The notes beneath the pieces are model-generated. The model was not told the DNA's origin and ran no database searches. It saw nothing but the letters and a program-made list of their open reading frames with translations. A DNA stretch of 64,000 bases from contig JAEINO010000004.1 in the NCBI GenBank assembly GCA_016342345.1, forward strand, positions 79,122 to 143,121, read 5' to 3'. The translations under genes and the position numbers were made by a program. The DNA comes from Pseudodesulfovibrio sp. (GTDB taxonomy: Bacteria; Desulfobacterota; Desulfovibrionia; Desulfovibrionales; Desulfovibrionaceae). Positions 1-8,083 of the stretch are shown piece by piece (position 1 is the stretch's first letter; every line of letters starts with the position of its first letter).

Positions 1-197
1 GTCAGGTTCAGGACATGGAGACTTTTTTCCATCTACAAGGAGTGCAGACCCTTCGAGCCAGCCATGATAATCTGATGGCAACCGTGACCTATTTGCCAGA
101 AGCGGCTGATATAATGGTGAAAAGCAGTGATAAATTCGCGGCGTTAATTGAAAGGATCGGCTTGAGATCATACAGAATCAAGGAGTGGACCGGATGA
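1..197 (+). CDS. 3' end of an unknown gene, cut by the window edge
   Basis: A reading frame is open from the first bases of the window and ends in a TGA at 195-197. That stop overlaps the larB ATG as ATGA, the usual sign of translational coupling, so this is probably the last part of a gene upstream of larB. The ORF track starts it at the internal ATG at 15, but nothing marks that as a real start. The visible residues (ending RIGLRSYRIKEWTG) show no motif I recognise. It could be another gene of the lar cluster, but I cannot show that. Confidence 0.5.
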   Translation, partial: QVQDMETFFHLQGVQTLRASHDNLMATVTYLPEAADIMVKSSDKFAALIERIGLRSYRIKEWTG

Positions 198-943
198 GCC
201 TCGACACATTGCTGGACGAGTACGAGGCCGGGCGCATTACAAGAACGGATTTGAAGCGCAAATTGGTACATTCCAGTTTTGCGGATGCTGGTTGCGCCAA
301 GATAGATCACCATCGCGAGCTTCGTGCAGGTGGCCCGGAGGTCGTCTATTGCGAGGGCAAAACGCCAGAGCAGGTTGCTGCCATATTTACGGAAATAGTA
401 AGACACTCGGGGTACGCCCTTGGAACGCGGGCCAGCCAGGAGCATCATGACGCTGTTGGAAAATTTTTTGATGCCCGTTACGATTGTGTTTCCAGACTCC
501 TCTGCGTAGGAACTCCGCCTGTTGATCTTACGGGCAAGATCGTGGTTGTTTCGGCGGGAACTTCGGATTTGCCGGTGGCCGAGGAGGCTGCCGGAACAGC
601 CGAGTTTTTGGGCAATCGTGTGGATCGGCACTATGATTGCGGCGTGGCTGGCATCCATCGCCTGTTCTTCATCATGGACGATCTGGCGGATGCATCGGTG
701 ATTATAGCGGTTGCCGGTATGGAGGGAGCGCTTCCTTCGGTGATAGGCGGCATGGTTTCTCCTCCGGTCATCGCGGTTCCGACCAGTGTCGGGTACGGTG
801 CAAATTTCCAGGGTCTTGCCACATTGTTGGCCATGATGAATTCCTGTGCGCCTGGTATAGCCGTTGTGAATATCGACAATGGATTCGGAGCGGGATTCAT
901 GGCGCATAAAATCAACAAGAGAGCTGTAACGGGCGCGGTGTAG
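194..943 (+). CDS. larB: Nickel-pincer cofactor biosynthesis protein LarB
   Basis: LarB carboxylates and hydrolyses nicotinic acid adenine dinucleotide in the first step of the nickel-pincer nucleotide cofactor pathway used by lactate racemase (LarA) family enzymes. The C-terminal two thirds carry the AIR-carboxylase (PurE-like) fold signature: GKIVVVSAGTSDLPVAEEA, a conserved DCGVAGIHR segment and AGMEGALPSVIGG. The length (249 residues) is normal for LarB. I place the start at the ATG at 194 rather than the track's GTG at 185 because AAGGAG at 180-185 is spaced correctly for 194 and the ATG overlaps the upstream stop. The neighbour downstream is a LarC-like gene. No LarA or LarE is visible, though the gene to the left is truncated. 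Confidence 0.9.
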   Translation: MSLDTLLDEYEAGRITRTDLKRKLVHSSFADAGCAKIDHHRELRAGGPEVVYCEGKTPEQVAAIFTEIVRHSGYALGTRASQEHHDAVGKFFDARYDCVSRLLCVGTPPVDLTGKIVVVSAGTSDLPVAEEAAGTAEFLGNRVDRHYDCGVAGIHRLFFIMDDLADASVIIAVAGMEGALPSVIGGMVSPPVIAVPTSVGYGANFQGLATLLAMMNSCAPGIAVVNIDNGFGAGFMAHKINKRAVTGAV

Positions 944-1061
944 GGTTCCTTGAGACTCTGATTGTTCGGAATGCCTGAGCATTTTGTTGCACGAGGTTGC
1001 CGGGCTGAAAATTACCGGTTAGGTTCTGTCAGCAAATTTTCATTTTCAGAAGGAGTCGGAA

Positions 1062-1838
1062 TTGCGTTCAATCCATCTCGATTGTTCCTCCGGGGTGAGC
1101 GGCGACATGTTGCTGGCATCGTTAAGTCATGCGCTGGAAGAACTCCGTGGGCCAGGAAGCGGGTATGCCTTTTTGGAACAGGAGGTGGCACGTCTTGGCC
1201 TGGATGGTTTCGGTCTTGAGTGGTCGGAAAAAATAGTCGGTGGCATCAGGACCTTTCACGTGGAAGTTTTGCAGAAGCGGGAACAACCTCTCAGAACGTT
1301 GAGCGATCTCCTTGAAATCATAGAGAAGAGCGGAATGACAGGTCGGGCATCGGAGCGGGCCGGTCATGCCCTGCGTCTGTTGGGGGAAGCCGAAGCAAAG
1401 GTTCATGGCATGCCTTTGAATGCGGTACATTTTCATGAGATAGGGGCTGTGGATACTATTGCGGACATCGTTGGAGTCATGGTCCTTCTTGATGCTTTGG
1501 AGGCACACTCCGTGACCTGTTCACCTGTGGATCTCGGGTCGGGTTTCGTGGACTGTTCTCACGGTAGATTACCAGTTCCTGCACCGGCTTGTGCCGAATT
1601 ATCCCGAGGCCTCATCACCTTTGGTTCCGAGTGTGGAATGGAGCGGGCGACACCCACTGGGTTGGCTATCTTGCGGACTATTGTGGAAGCATGCGGGCCA
1701 CAACCCTTGGGTGAGGTTAAAAGTGTCGGTTATGGTTCTGGTTCCAGATCGTCAGACGAGCAGCCGACGTTTGTTCGGGCCTTTGTTCTGGAGACAGTTG
1801 AGGTTCCTTTGTCCAATTGTGAAGGTGCTTATGCCTGA
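1062..1838 (+). CDS. larC: LarC N-terminal-domain protein (LarC1-only nickel insertion protein)
   Basis: LarC inserts nickel into the pyridinium-dithiocarboxylate mononucleotide in a CTP-dependent reaction. The start is a TTG preceded by AAGGAG at 1050-1055; the first residues HLDCSSGVSGDML match the LarC family N-terminal signature (LDxxSGxSGDM). A conserved HFHEIGAVDTIADIVG segment and the late GYGSGSR motif also fit. At 258 residues it stops shortly after the GYGSG region, where full-length LarC proteins (about 400 residues) continue into the C-terminal CTP-binding LarC2 domain. No LarC2-like sequence such as a TNIDDM motif follows in any frame before the next gene. It is therefore a LarC1-only protein, an unusual form. 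It overlaps the DUF3431 gene by 8 bases. Confidence 0.85.
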   Translation: MRSIHLDCSSGVSGDMLLASLSHALEELRGPGSGYAFLEQEVARLGLDGFGLEWSEKIVGGIRTFHVEVLQKREQPLRTLSDLLEIIEKSGMTGRASERAGHALRLLGEAEAKVHGMPLNAVHFHEIGAVDTIADIVGVMVLLDALEAHSVTCSPVDLGSGFVDCSHGRLPVPAPACAELSRGLITFGSECGMERATPTGLAILRTIVEACGPQPLGEVKSVGYGSGSRSSDEQPTFVRAFVLETVEVPLSNCEGAYA

Positions 1839-2499
1839 CACTGTTATGATGATCATAGCCAGATACCGCGAGAATGTGTCCTGGGTACATCAGATTGGAT
1901 ATGATTACATTGTGTACGACAAGGGTGGCAATGCGTCTCCAAAGTCAATTGTCCTGCCGAATGTTGGTCGTGAGGCGCATACCTATTTTACACATATTGT
2001 CCGGGAATATGAGACGTTGGCCGGAATGAATGTTTTCTTGCAGGGTGATCCGTTTGATCACATTGATGATCGAGGTCGGGCCTCTGTGGACACGTTGCGG
2101 ACTCAGCTTGCGGAGATTGTGGAAAGAGATGTGCCGTTCAAGGGATTGGCCTGGTTCAAGCTGAAATGCGATACACTTGGGCGCCCTCATGATCTGCACA
2201 AGCCGGAAAACAAGGGACGGTGGGCTGGTTGGGGCCGGGATATCCCTGTTGGCGATGTTTTTGAGCTGCTTTTTGATGCCGAGGCCCCTGCCCGGATAGT
2301 TGCTCGTGCTCCCACTGGAAATTTCTGTGTCACGGGCGAACGAATCAGGACTCGTCCCAAAGAGTTTTACGAGTATGCCCTGAAGCTGGTTGAAAGTGAT
2401 CCTTTGGATGAAAAGAATACCGGACATGCCATCGAGCGATTGTGGCAGCACATTTTCAATGGCAACACTGCGTGGAACAAGGATAAATATGGGGCGTAA
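1831..2499 (+). CDS. DUF3431-family protein, lar-linked
   Basis: The 222-residue product shows the DUF3431 pattern: an opening IIARYRENVSWVHQIGYDYIVYDKG, then LPNVGREAHTYFTHIV and FLQGDPFDH. The family is widespread and uncharacterised; it has been likened to glycosyltransferase-type folds, but that is not shown here. I choose the ATG at 1831 (GAAGG upstream, 8-base overlap with larC) instead of the long upstream extension of the ORF track, which is a larC shadow. The overlap suggests co-translation with the LarC1 protein. It sits in the place and frame position where one might look for a frameshifted LarC2 domain, but its sequence is unrelated to LarC2. Confidence 0.75.
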   Translation: MPDTVMMIIARYRENVSWVHQIGYDYIVYDKGGNASPKSIVLPNVGREAHTYFTHIVREYETLAGMNVFLQGDPFDHIDDRGRASVDTLRTQLAEIVERDVPFKGLAWFKLKCDTLGRPHDLHKPENKGRWAGWGRDIPVGDVFELLFDAEAPARIVARAPTGNFCVTGERIRTRPKEFYEYALKLVESDPLDEKNTGHAIERLWQHIFNGNTAWNKDKYGA

Positions 2500-2523
2500 G
2501 GATTTCGTGCCGTTGTTGGCACT

Positions 2524-3777
2524 ATGCATAGCTTTATTCGGGGGCTTTTGAGCATGACCTTGCCATTGAATTTCAGGATCGCCATGTCATCCCTTTCGGC
2601 TCACAAGGTGCGGGCTATTCTTGCCATGTTGGGGGTTTTTCTTGGCGCGCTCGCCTTTACAGGTGTGCAGCACGTTTCAAAGATAATGGTCAGACAGGCT
2701 GAAATGGAGACGGAAAAACTTGGTCCCAATTTGTATTCGGTCATGGCCGGGCAGATTCGTTTTCGCAGGAGCGGTGGCGTCCGTGTGTCTGGCAGTGTCA
2801 TGAATTTTACCCTTGCCGATGCGAAAGCCGTGATTGAAGGGGTTCCGTCGGTCTTGGAGGGTGCTCCGTTCGTGTTGCGGACCATGCAGGTTCGTGGAAA
2901 CGGCAATGCCGTGAATGCCAAGGTCATGGCAACGTGGCCGAACTATCAGGGGATACGGAATTTTCATCCGGCATCAGGTCGGTTTTTTAATTGGAGCGAA
3001 GTAGACAATCGGGCCATGGTCTGCGTCCTTGGCCAAAAGATAGCTGAACGCCTTTTCGGCAGTTCCGAAAAGGCTGTTGGTCAGAGGGTCTACCTGTACA
3101 GGGCCAATTTTCGAGTCCTGGGAGTCATGGAGACCAAGGGTCGGGATGTTTCTGGCGATGATCAGGATGAATTCATGTTTCTTCCGGTAACCACTTTTAT
3201 GCGTCGCGCCAGTAATCAGCGGTGGATAAGTGGGGTGTTTTTACGGTTGTCCAAGGATGCCGGTCTTGAAGCCGTCGGTGAATCGGCGCGGTCCATACTG
3301 CGTCAGAGGCACAAGATCGAGGACGGACAGGCAGAAGATTTTAGCACGTTTTCCCCAAAGGATGCCATCAAGCTGCAACGTCAGGCCCTGGCTCTCATGA
3401 CCACCCTCGGTGCCATTACTTCATCCATATCGTTTGCCGTTGGCGGCTTGGGAATTCTTTCCATCATGATTCTGGTGGTTCGGGCTCGGCGGGTCGAGAT
3501 AGGCATACGACGGGCCGTGGGAGGGCGGAGGCGCGATATTGTCCGGCAGTTCTTGTTTGAATCAGGACTCATGGCCGGAATTGGTGGCGCGTGCGGTGTT
3601 GCGATGACTGTCATTGTCGTGACCATAGGCTGTTCGGTGGCTGGCCTGCCCGTGATCATCGAGCCTGGCAGTCTCGTGTTGACCCTCATTGGAACAGGCG
3701 TTCTCGGCATTGCTGCGGGGGCGTATCCAGCCTGGCAAGCAGCAAATATCGAAATTCTCGACGTTCTCAAATCCTGA
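2524..3777 (+). CDS. FtsX/MacB-type ABC transporter permease
   Basis: The 417-residue protein has the MacB topology. An N-terminal transmembrane helix (AILAMLGVFLGALAFTG) is followed by a periplasmic MacB_PCD-like region of about 220 residues and a C-terminal FtsX domain with three membrane segments and the RRVEIGIRRAVGGRRRDIVRQFLFES motif typical of these permeases. It likely works in lipoprotein or peptide export or signalling from the outer leaflet of the inner membrane. No ATPase subunit is adjacent in the window, so its partner must lie elsewhere. The start is uncertain: ATG 2524 as in the track, or ATG 2554 with a weak GGGGG upstream. Confidence 0.8.
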   Translation: MHSFIRGLLSMTLPLNFRIAMSSLSAHKVRAILAMLGVFLGALAFTGVQHVSKIMVRQAEMETEKLGPNLYSVMAGQIRFRRSGGVRVSGSVMNFTLADAKAVIEGVPSVLEGAPFVLRTMQVRGNGNAVNAKVMATWPNYQGIRNFHPASGRFFNWSEVDNRAMVCVLGQKIAERLFGSSEKAVGQRVYLYRANFRVLGVMETKGRDVSGDDQDEFMFLPVTTFMRRASNQRWISGVFLRLSKDAGLEAVGESARSILRQRHKIEDGQAEDFSTFSPKDAIKLQRQALALMTTLGAITSSISFAVGGLGILSIMILVVRARRVEIGIRRAVGGRRRDIVRQFLFESGLMAGIGGACGVAMTVIVVTIGCSVAGLPVIIEPGSLVLTLIGTGVLGIAAGAYPAWQAANIEILDVLKS

Positions 3778-4186
3778 CAGAAGAATATTTGATTGTGTAA
3801 TTAAGATAGTAGTTTGAAGTTTTGTATAGCCTACTATGTTTGAATGTCGCAATGGTGTTTGGGCGGTACGTGCCATGTTTTCTTGATATCTTGCGGGTTT
3901 TGATAAGTCGTTGGCTAGAACAAAAAAAGAGGGGGGATGATTTATCTGACTCAAGCTTTTTTTTGAAAAGTACAGGGACGTGGGGAAAAAAACAGCGACT
4001 GATCTTTATACACTGCCTTGCTAGTTTTCATAGAACGGACGAACAAAGACAGCTTTCGTCCTCGTTGGAATTCCTATGATGGTATTTAACGTGTGGGATG
4101 ATGGCTATGGCTTTGTCCGTAGACTCTGAATTTCTTGATGAAATGGTATACGGATTATATCAAGAGTACACCATTTGGGATTGCGC
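3778..4186. other. AT-rich intergenic region, no gene supported
   Basis: Between the permease and the lipoprotein gene there are about 400 bases of AT-rich sequence with several A and T runs. The short ORFs of the track here (3822-4079 and 4135-4338) have no convincing ribosome-binding site and no recognisable protein features. The base composition matches the AT-rich genes to the right, so this may be the left part of an acquired segment. I see no integrase, attachment-site duplication or tRNA. Confidence 0.5.
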
Positions 4187-4219
4187 AAAAAAAGGGTGAC
4201 ACAACAGAATCACCCTTTT
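4187..4219 (-). terminator. Rho-independent terminator of the hydrolase-lipoprotein unit
   Basis: A perfect 10-bp stem, AAAAGGGTGA (4190-4199) paired with TCACCCTTTT (4210-4219), with a 10-base loop. Read on the minus strand it is followed by a run of seven T residues (the A run at 4187-4193). It lies 17 bases past the stop of the lipoprotein gene. Confidence 0.85.
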
Positions 4220-4235
4220 CACTTCTGCTTGCAAG

Positions 4236-4715
4236 CTACTGTTTTAGTCCGTCGGGTATCCTGATTCCTGCTTCAACATACTCTGTTCGCATCTGCTCTG
4301 GAGATAACTGTTTGTACACTCCTTCAAGACGGGAATAGAGTCCACAGTAGCCCCACGTTTCAGCAGTAATAACTGTTAGCTGCTTTTCTTCAAACTCAAT
4401 ACGAACATGTTTCGCTTTGGGATAGTCCTCACTTGGCGTATCAACAAATTGAGCTACAACCCCCTTGCCTACAAGCTTTCCCTTTGCGATGACTTCACAA
4501 TCCGTTGAAGCCATTTCGATGGGACCGTCAGCGACATGACCACCGTTAAGGGTAATATTCACCACCTGACCATCAATCGACACGTAAGCACGAGTAAATA
4601 TCCCTCTGTGCTTATTAAGGTACCAGCCAGAAATCGTCTCTGAATTGTTTGCACACCCCGACAAGGACAGCAAGGCCAAGACAATAGTGATGAATAATAG
4701 TAGCCTGTTTATCAT
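4236..4715 (-). CDS. Lipoprotein, putative immunity protein
   Basis: The 159-residue product begins with a basic-hydrophobic signal peptide (MINRLLLFITIVLALLSLSGC) whose LSLSGC is a lipobox, so it is probably lipidated and anchored in the cell envelope. I do not recognise the mature domain; it contains two further cysteines (DCEV and GYCGLY) that could form a disulfide. The start ATG overlaps the stop of the upstream hydrolase gene as ATGA, and a terminator follows. A periplasm-facing lipoprotein encoded directly after a peptidoglycan hydrolase is the layout of immunity proteins that protect against cell-wall-degrading effectors. That role is an inference from position. The base composition is AT-rich compared with the flanking genes. 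Confidence 0.7.
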   Translation of the reverse strand: MINRLLLFITIVLALLSLSGCANNSETISGWYLNKHRGIFTRAYVSIDGQVVNITLNGGHVADGPIEMASTDCEVIAKGKLVGKGVVAQFVDTPSEDYPKAKHVRIEFEEKQLTVITAETWGYCGLYSRLEGVYKQLSPEQMRTEYVEAGIRIPDGLKQ

Positions 4716-6223
4716 TTCTTTCTCTGGCTCCTCTCCTTTTTAAGGAGTTCCAGAGCCTCTTTTCGTTCTTGGACTATTCGTTTTCGGAACCCTTGCTTCA
4801 CATTTGGAGAGCAGTCTCCGCAACGGGTAGCCCGTTCATCGTATATGGCTTCAATCAACTTTTTCTCGTAGTCTGGATGCGACTTATCAAGCCTCTTCGA
4901 TGTCTTCTCAAAACGCTCAAAAGCCTTGTTTATAAGTTTCGGTTTATGTTGTACACCCGTGGACCAAACAACATCTTTCAATGTGCTTGATTGCTGAGAC
5001 ATATCCACGCCCAACTTATTTTCAAGTTTCGCAGCAGCAGGCTTGTAGTGCGTTTCGTATATGTAAGCATGTTGGTTTTTCCTGAACTCTTCAGGATGCT
5101 TTTCTGATATTTCCTTCCATTTTGCAGAAAACTCATTTGAGCCAGGCTTCAGCCCTTCGAATTCCTTCTTCCAAGGAAAACTGTTCGAGTTGACGTACTG
5201 TTCTACAGTCCCACCTACTTTCTTGGTATCAGGAGTGACGCTCGTCATCTGATACAGACCATACGATACCCCACCGGGATCGCCTTTTCCAGAGGAAACT
5301 GTACTTACTCCTCGTCCACCAGTTTCGTATTTCTCAGACAGTTTGCCTAATTTTTGAATATCCTCAGTGGTCGGCTCAGTCTTTTTAGGTTTCACTTTCC
5401 CACGATACTGGTTGCCTTTATATATCTCATCCTGACCTTCCGGGATTTGAAGTTCAGCATTTTTCTTTTCACCAGTATCATTTATGACACCAGTGTTCTT
5501 CTCGGTATACATCTCAGTACCTTTCATCTTGAAGCCTGGCTTGGCACCCGGGATATTTTTATTCTCAGATGCTCGTGCTTTCTCAATGTCAACACCAGTA
5601 TAACTCAAATACTTGTCATACATGGCATCCGCGTTCTTCTCGTCAAACTTGGCTTCTGACATGACGTACTTGTTGATGAGATCGAAAGCAGCAGCGTCAT
5701 GGGCCTGTATGCCATTCTCGTCATTGGCACCAAGTGCACCTTTGGCGAGACGCTGCAAGCCTTTGTCGAGGACAGTGCGGGAACGCTCGTTGAGCTTGTT
5801 CAAAGCGAACTGATGCCCTTGTTGCAGGAAGTCTTTCTTGATGTCTGGCAGGGACTTCGAGAGGGCTTCGTGCCGCTTGCCACCTTTGGTGACAGTGGAG
5901 AGCACGGAGTGTTCGTAGTCGTCGTATTGCTTCTTGAGGTTGGAGGCATCTTTGGACGGCTGCTTGCCAGTGACGTTTTTCTGCCAATCGGCCAAGCCCT
6001 TGCCAAAGAAATCATGCGCTTCGTTTTCTTTTTCGACGATGGTGTTGAGCCGATCCAGGTCATGATACGCATCACGCTTCTGCTGTCGTTGTTGCTGGTT
6101 CTGATTCCTGAAGCCGATTCCCATTTCAAGAGCAGTCTTTCGCTGGCCGGAAGTGGCGTTGTCGAGCAGCTTCTTCTGCTCGTCAGGGTCAATGTTGATG
6201 AGCGATTTTCCAAAGTCAAACAT
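4712..6223 (-). CDS. Mosaic protein with VgrG-related/phage-type peptidoglycan hydrolase domain, putative effector
   Basis: The 503-residue protein has no signal peptide or membrane segment. Residues about 290-430 hold the recognisable domain: LSEKYETGGRGVSTVSSG, GGVSYGLYQM, an aromatic FPW segment and LKDVVWSTGVQH. This pattern occurs in lysozyme/chitosanase-like domains of VgrG-related and phage tail proteins; Glu300 in the YETGG motif is the likely catalytic acid. Residues 1-190 are helical, Gln/Lys-rich and unrecognised; 215-290 look like a linker. The DNA of the first 190 codons is GC-richer (dense shadow ORFs) than the rest, suggesting a joined module. A clear AGGAGG lies upstream of the ATG. 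It could be a type VI-type or polymorphic effector, or a phage remnant. Confidence 0.7.
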   Translation of the reverse strand: MFDFGKSLINIDPDEQKKLLDNATSGQRKTALEMGIGFRNQNQQQRQQKRDAYHDLDRLNTIVEKENEAHDFFGKGLADWQKNVTGKQPSKDASNLKKQYDDYEHSVLSTVTKGGKRHEALSKSLPDIKKDFLQQGHQFALNKLNERSRTVLDKGLQRLAKGALGANDENGIQAHDAAAFDLINKYVMSEAKFDEKNADAMYDKYLSYTGVDIEKARASENKNIPGAKPGFKMKGTEMYTEKNTGVINDTGEKKNAELQIPEGQDEIYKGNQYRGKVKPKKTEPTTEDIQKLGKLSEKYETGGRGVSTVSSGKGDPGGVSYGLYQMTSVTPDTKKVGGTVEQYVNSNSFPWKKEFEGLKPGSNEFSAKWKEISEKHPEEFRKNQHAYIYETHYKPAAAKLENKLGVDMSQQSSTLKDVVWSTGVQHKPKLINKAFERFEKTSKRLDKSHPDYEKKLIEAIYDERATRCGDCSPNVKQGFRKRIVQERKEALELLKKERSQRKK

Positions 6224-6506
6224 AGCCGAATTCCTCCTGGTAGGATTTTGATTGTTTATAGATCAAAAAGCCTAACACGGGTTTTCGGCTCAGGACGAAA
6301 GCGGGCATAAATGGGTACTAAAAGGACACAAAAAGCATAACTTGGCAACTTGACAGACTTTTGGAGACCGATTCTAAAATATGATCACTCAAGTTGTTAT
6401 TGGAATATTTCGAAAAGTGCATTTTAACCGGGTGAGCAATAATAATAGATAAAAAAGGTTTCAAATGAGAGTAGCAAGGTAGAGTCGAAAAAATATTGGA
6501 GGCGGT

Positions 6507-7079
6507 ATGCCGGTCGGACGTGAGGAATTCCTGGATGGAGCGCGTGAACGGTTTCGCGAGAGCGGCATGGCCGGAGTCAGTGAGATGGATATCGCGTCTG
6601 AAATCGGGATGGACAGCGAAACCGTGCAATCCCATTTTCCCGATAGAACGAGCCTCGTCGTTGCCGTTTTGCTGGAAGAGCTGGGTTCGGTTTCCAAGGC
6701 CGCCATGAAAGCACTTCCTCAGTCCCAACTTGACCTTCAGTTGAAACATCTCCTCAAAGCCCGTTTTGGGTTCTATGTCCAACACAAGCAGAGTTCCGCT
6801 TTGATACTGCGCGAGGTGATATTCAGTCGGGCTGGATGGCGGGAAACCTATGAAAACATGCTGTGGCGTTTTTCCGTGGAGATTGTTTCTCTGTTTCATG
6901 CTGCCAAGCGCAGGGGGGAAATTCGCCAGGATGTGGATGAAGCCCTCGCGGCCCGGGCGTTGGTTTCATACTATGTAACGGGCGTGCTCATGGGTGTGCG
7001 CGGTGATGCTTTTGATGATGAAGGTGTTTGCGTCTTTGTTTTTCCGCTGGTGGATTGCCTGGTGGCTTCTCTCAAATAA
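6507..7079 (+). CDS. TetR-family regulator (first of two paralogues)
   Basis: The 190-residue protein starts almost directly at the helix-turn-helix (FLDGARERFRESGMAGVSEMDIASEIGMDSETVQSHFPDR), the TetR N-terminal DNA-binding domain, followed by an all-helical ligand-binding domain. A GGAGG lies just before the ATG. It is clearly related to the next TetR gene: both share the GSV-x-KA-x-x-x-x-P segment after the HTH and an (I/L)(R/K)E(V/A)(I/L)F-x-R-(A/G)-(G/E)-W segment in the ligand domain. Its gene lacks the twin palindrome found before the second copy. It lies upstream of an RND efflux pair and may take part in regulating it. Confidence 0.85.
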   Translation: MPVGREEFLDGARERFRESGMAGVSEMDIASEIGMDSETVQSHFPDRTSLVVAVLLEELGSVSKAAMKALPQSQLDLQLKHLLKARFGFYVQHKQSSALILREVIFSRAGWRETYENMLWRFSVEIVSLFHAAKRRGEIRQDVDEALAARALVSYYVTGVLMGVRGDAFDDEGVCVFVFPLVDCLVASLK

Positions 7080-7131
7080 CAGAAAATTCGAGCTTGTTTC
7101 GGAACACTCTTGATCAAACTGGCGCAGGGTG

Positions 7132-7186
7132 TTGACAATTTTATCAGGGCTGTTTAATGAACATGTTCAGTTAATGAACGTGTTCA
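7132..7186 (+). promoter_or_regulatory. Promoter with twin TetR-type operators
   Basis: A TTGACA at 7132-7137 is followed after 17 bases by TAATGA (7155-7160), a plausible sigma-70 promoter. Two 12-bp palindromes follow: TGAACATGTTCA (7158-7169) and TGAACGTGTTCA (7175-7186), 17 bp apart centre to centre and each embedded in the repeat TTAATGAAC-N2-GTTCA. The first overlaps the -10 box. The start codon of the second TetR gene is 12 bases downstream. This is the layout of an autoregulated TetR repressor. Confidence 0.75.
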
Positions 7187-7198
7187 TGTGGAGTGTAA

Positions 7199-7816
7199 AT
7201 GAAAGAAAGTGACAGCGAGACCCTGCGGGGCCGACAAAAATCCGAGACCCGAAAGCAGATTCAGAGTGCAGCAAAGGCACTGATTATCGAACTCGGGTAC
7301 GAAAAAACAACCATGCGTGCTTTGGCAAAGTCTGCGGGCGTGGGGCTTGGTACGATTTCCTTGCATTTCAAGGACAAGAAGTCCCTTTTGCTGGCGAGTT
7401 TCTTCGAAGAGATCGGAAGTGTGGCACAGAAGGCCTTGAATTCCGTGCCTCGGGATGAGCACGTTCGTGAACAGCTTCTCTACATTTTGCGCGAAGTCTA
7501 CGGGTATTATGCCATGCACACAGATTTCTTGAGGACCGTGATCAAGGAGGCCCTGTTCATCCGTGGAGAATGGGGGGCGGTCTTTGACAGACAGATAGGC
7601 GGATACATCTGCCTTATGGGTGAGATGATCGAGGCAGGCAAGGAACGGGGTGAGGTCAAGCCGGATATTAACGGCGAGCACGTGGCAGCCATCTGTTGGG
7701 GGCTGTATCTTAATGGACTTCTTGAGGGTTTCAAGCAGGATCGGTTTGACCCCGATGCCCAGGTCGCACGAATCGAGCCCCTGTGGGAGATTGTTTTGGG
7801 CGGAGTTCTGGTTTGA
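7199..7816 (+). CDS. TetR-family regulator (second paralogue), probably autoregulated
   Basis: The 205-residue protein has a standard TetR HTH near the N terminus (TRKQIQSAAKALIIELGYEKTTMRALAKSAGVGLGTISLHFKDKKSLLLASF) and a helical ligand-binding domain. It precedes a membrane-fusion protein and an RND pump on the same strand with a gap of about 270 bases, so it is probably their local repressor. The twin palindrome directly upstream suggests it controls its own promoter. I found no third copy of TGAAC-N2-GTTCA in front of the pump genes, so control of the pump may be by read-through or from another site. Confidence 0.88.
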   Translation: MKESDSETLRGRQKSETRKQIQSAAKALIIELGYEKTTMRALAKSAGVGLGTISLHFKDKKSLLLASFFEEIGSVAQKALNSVPRDEHVREQLLYILREVYGYYAMHTDFLRTVIKEALFIRGEWGAVFDRQIGGYICLMGEMIEAGKERGEVKPDINGEHVAAICWGLYLNGLLEGFKQDRFDPDAQVARIEPLWEIVLGGVLV

Positions 7817-8083
7817 TTTTCAGGGCATATGGATATCAGTGGATTCTCATGGGTGCTGAAATTGGGTAGTTTTTTTGTATTTCAATCTGATATGTCCATG
7901 TAACGTATATTTTGTCTTTGTTGCGGGGGCCGCAATGCATTCCAATGGTTCAATAAATGGCAGAAAAGGTCAGGCCGGTGCAGTGCGAAGTCTGTATTGA
8001 TGCGGATGGTGTCCACAGATGACCTGCATCGAGCGGGCTTGTGGACCAAATTTTGTGGTAATCCTTGAAAAAGGAGTGATTGA

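Noticed and set aside
89-982. Minus-strand ORF of 297 residues over larB
   Set aside because: Antisense shadow of a well-supported larB; the translation has no family features.
1591-2499. Possible programmed frameshift joining larC to a second LarC domain in the overlapping frame
   Set aside because: The second frame encodes a DUF3431 protein with its own ATG at 1831 and shows no LarC2 motifs.
3778-6506. Complete prophage or genomic island
   Set aside because: Only two genes and an AT-rich spacer; no integrase, attachment repeats, tRNA or phage structural genes.
6318-6899. Minus-strand ORF of 193 residues between the hydrolase and TetR genes
   Set aside because: It runs across the first TetR gene and its HTH; no ribosome site or domain.
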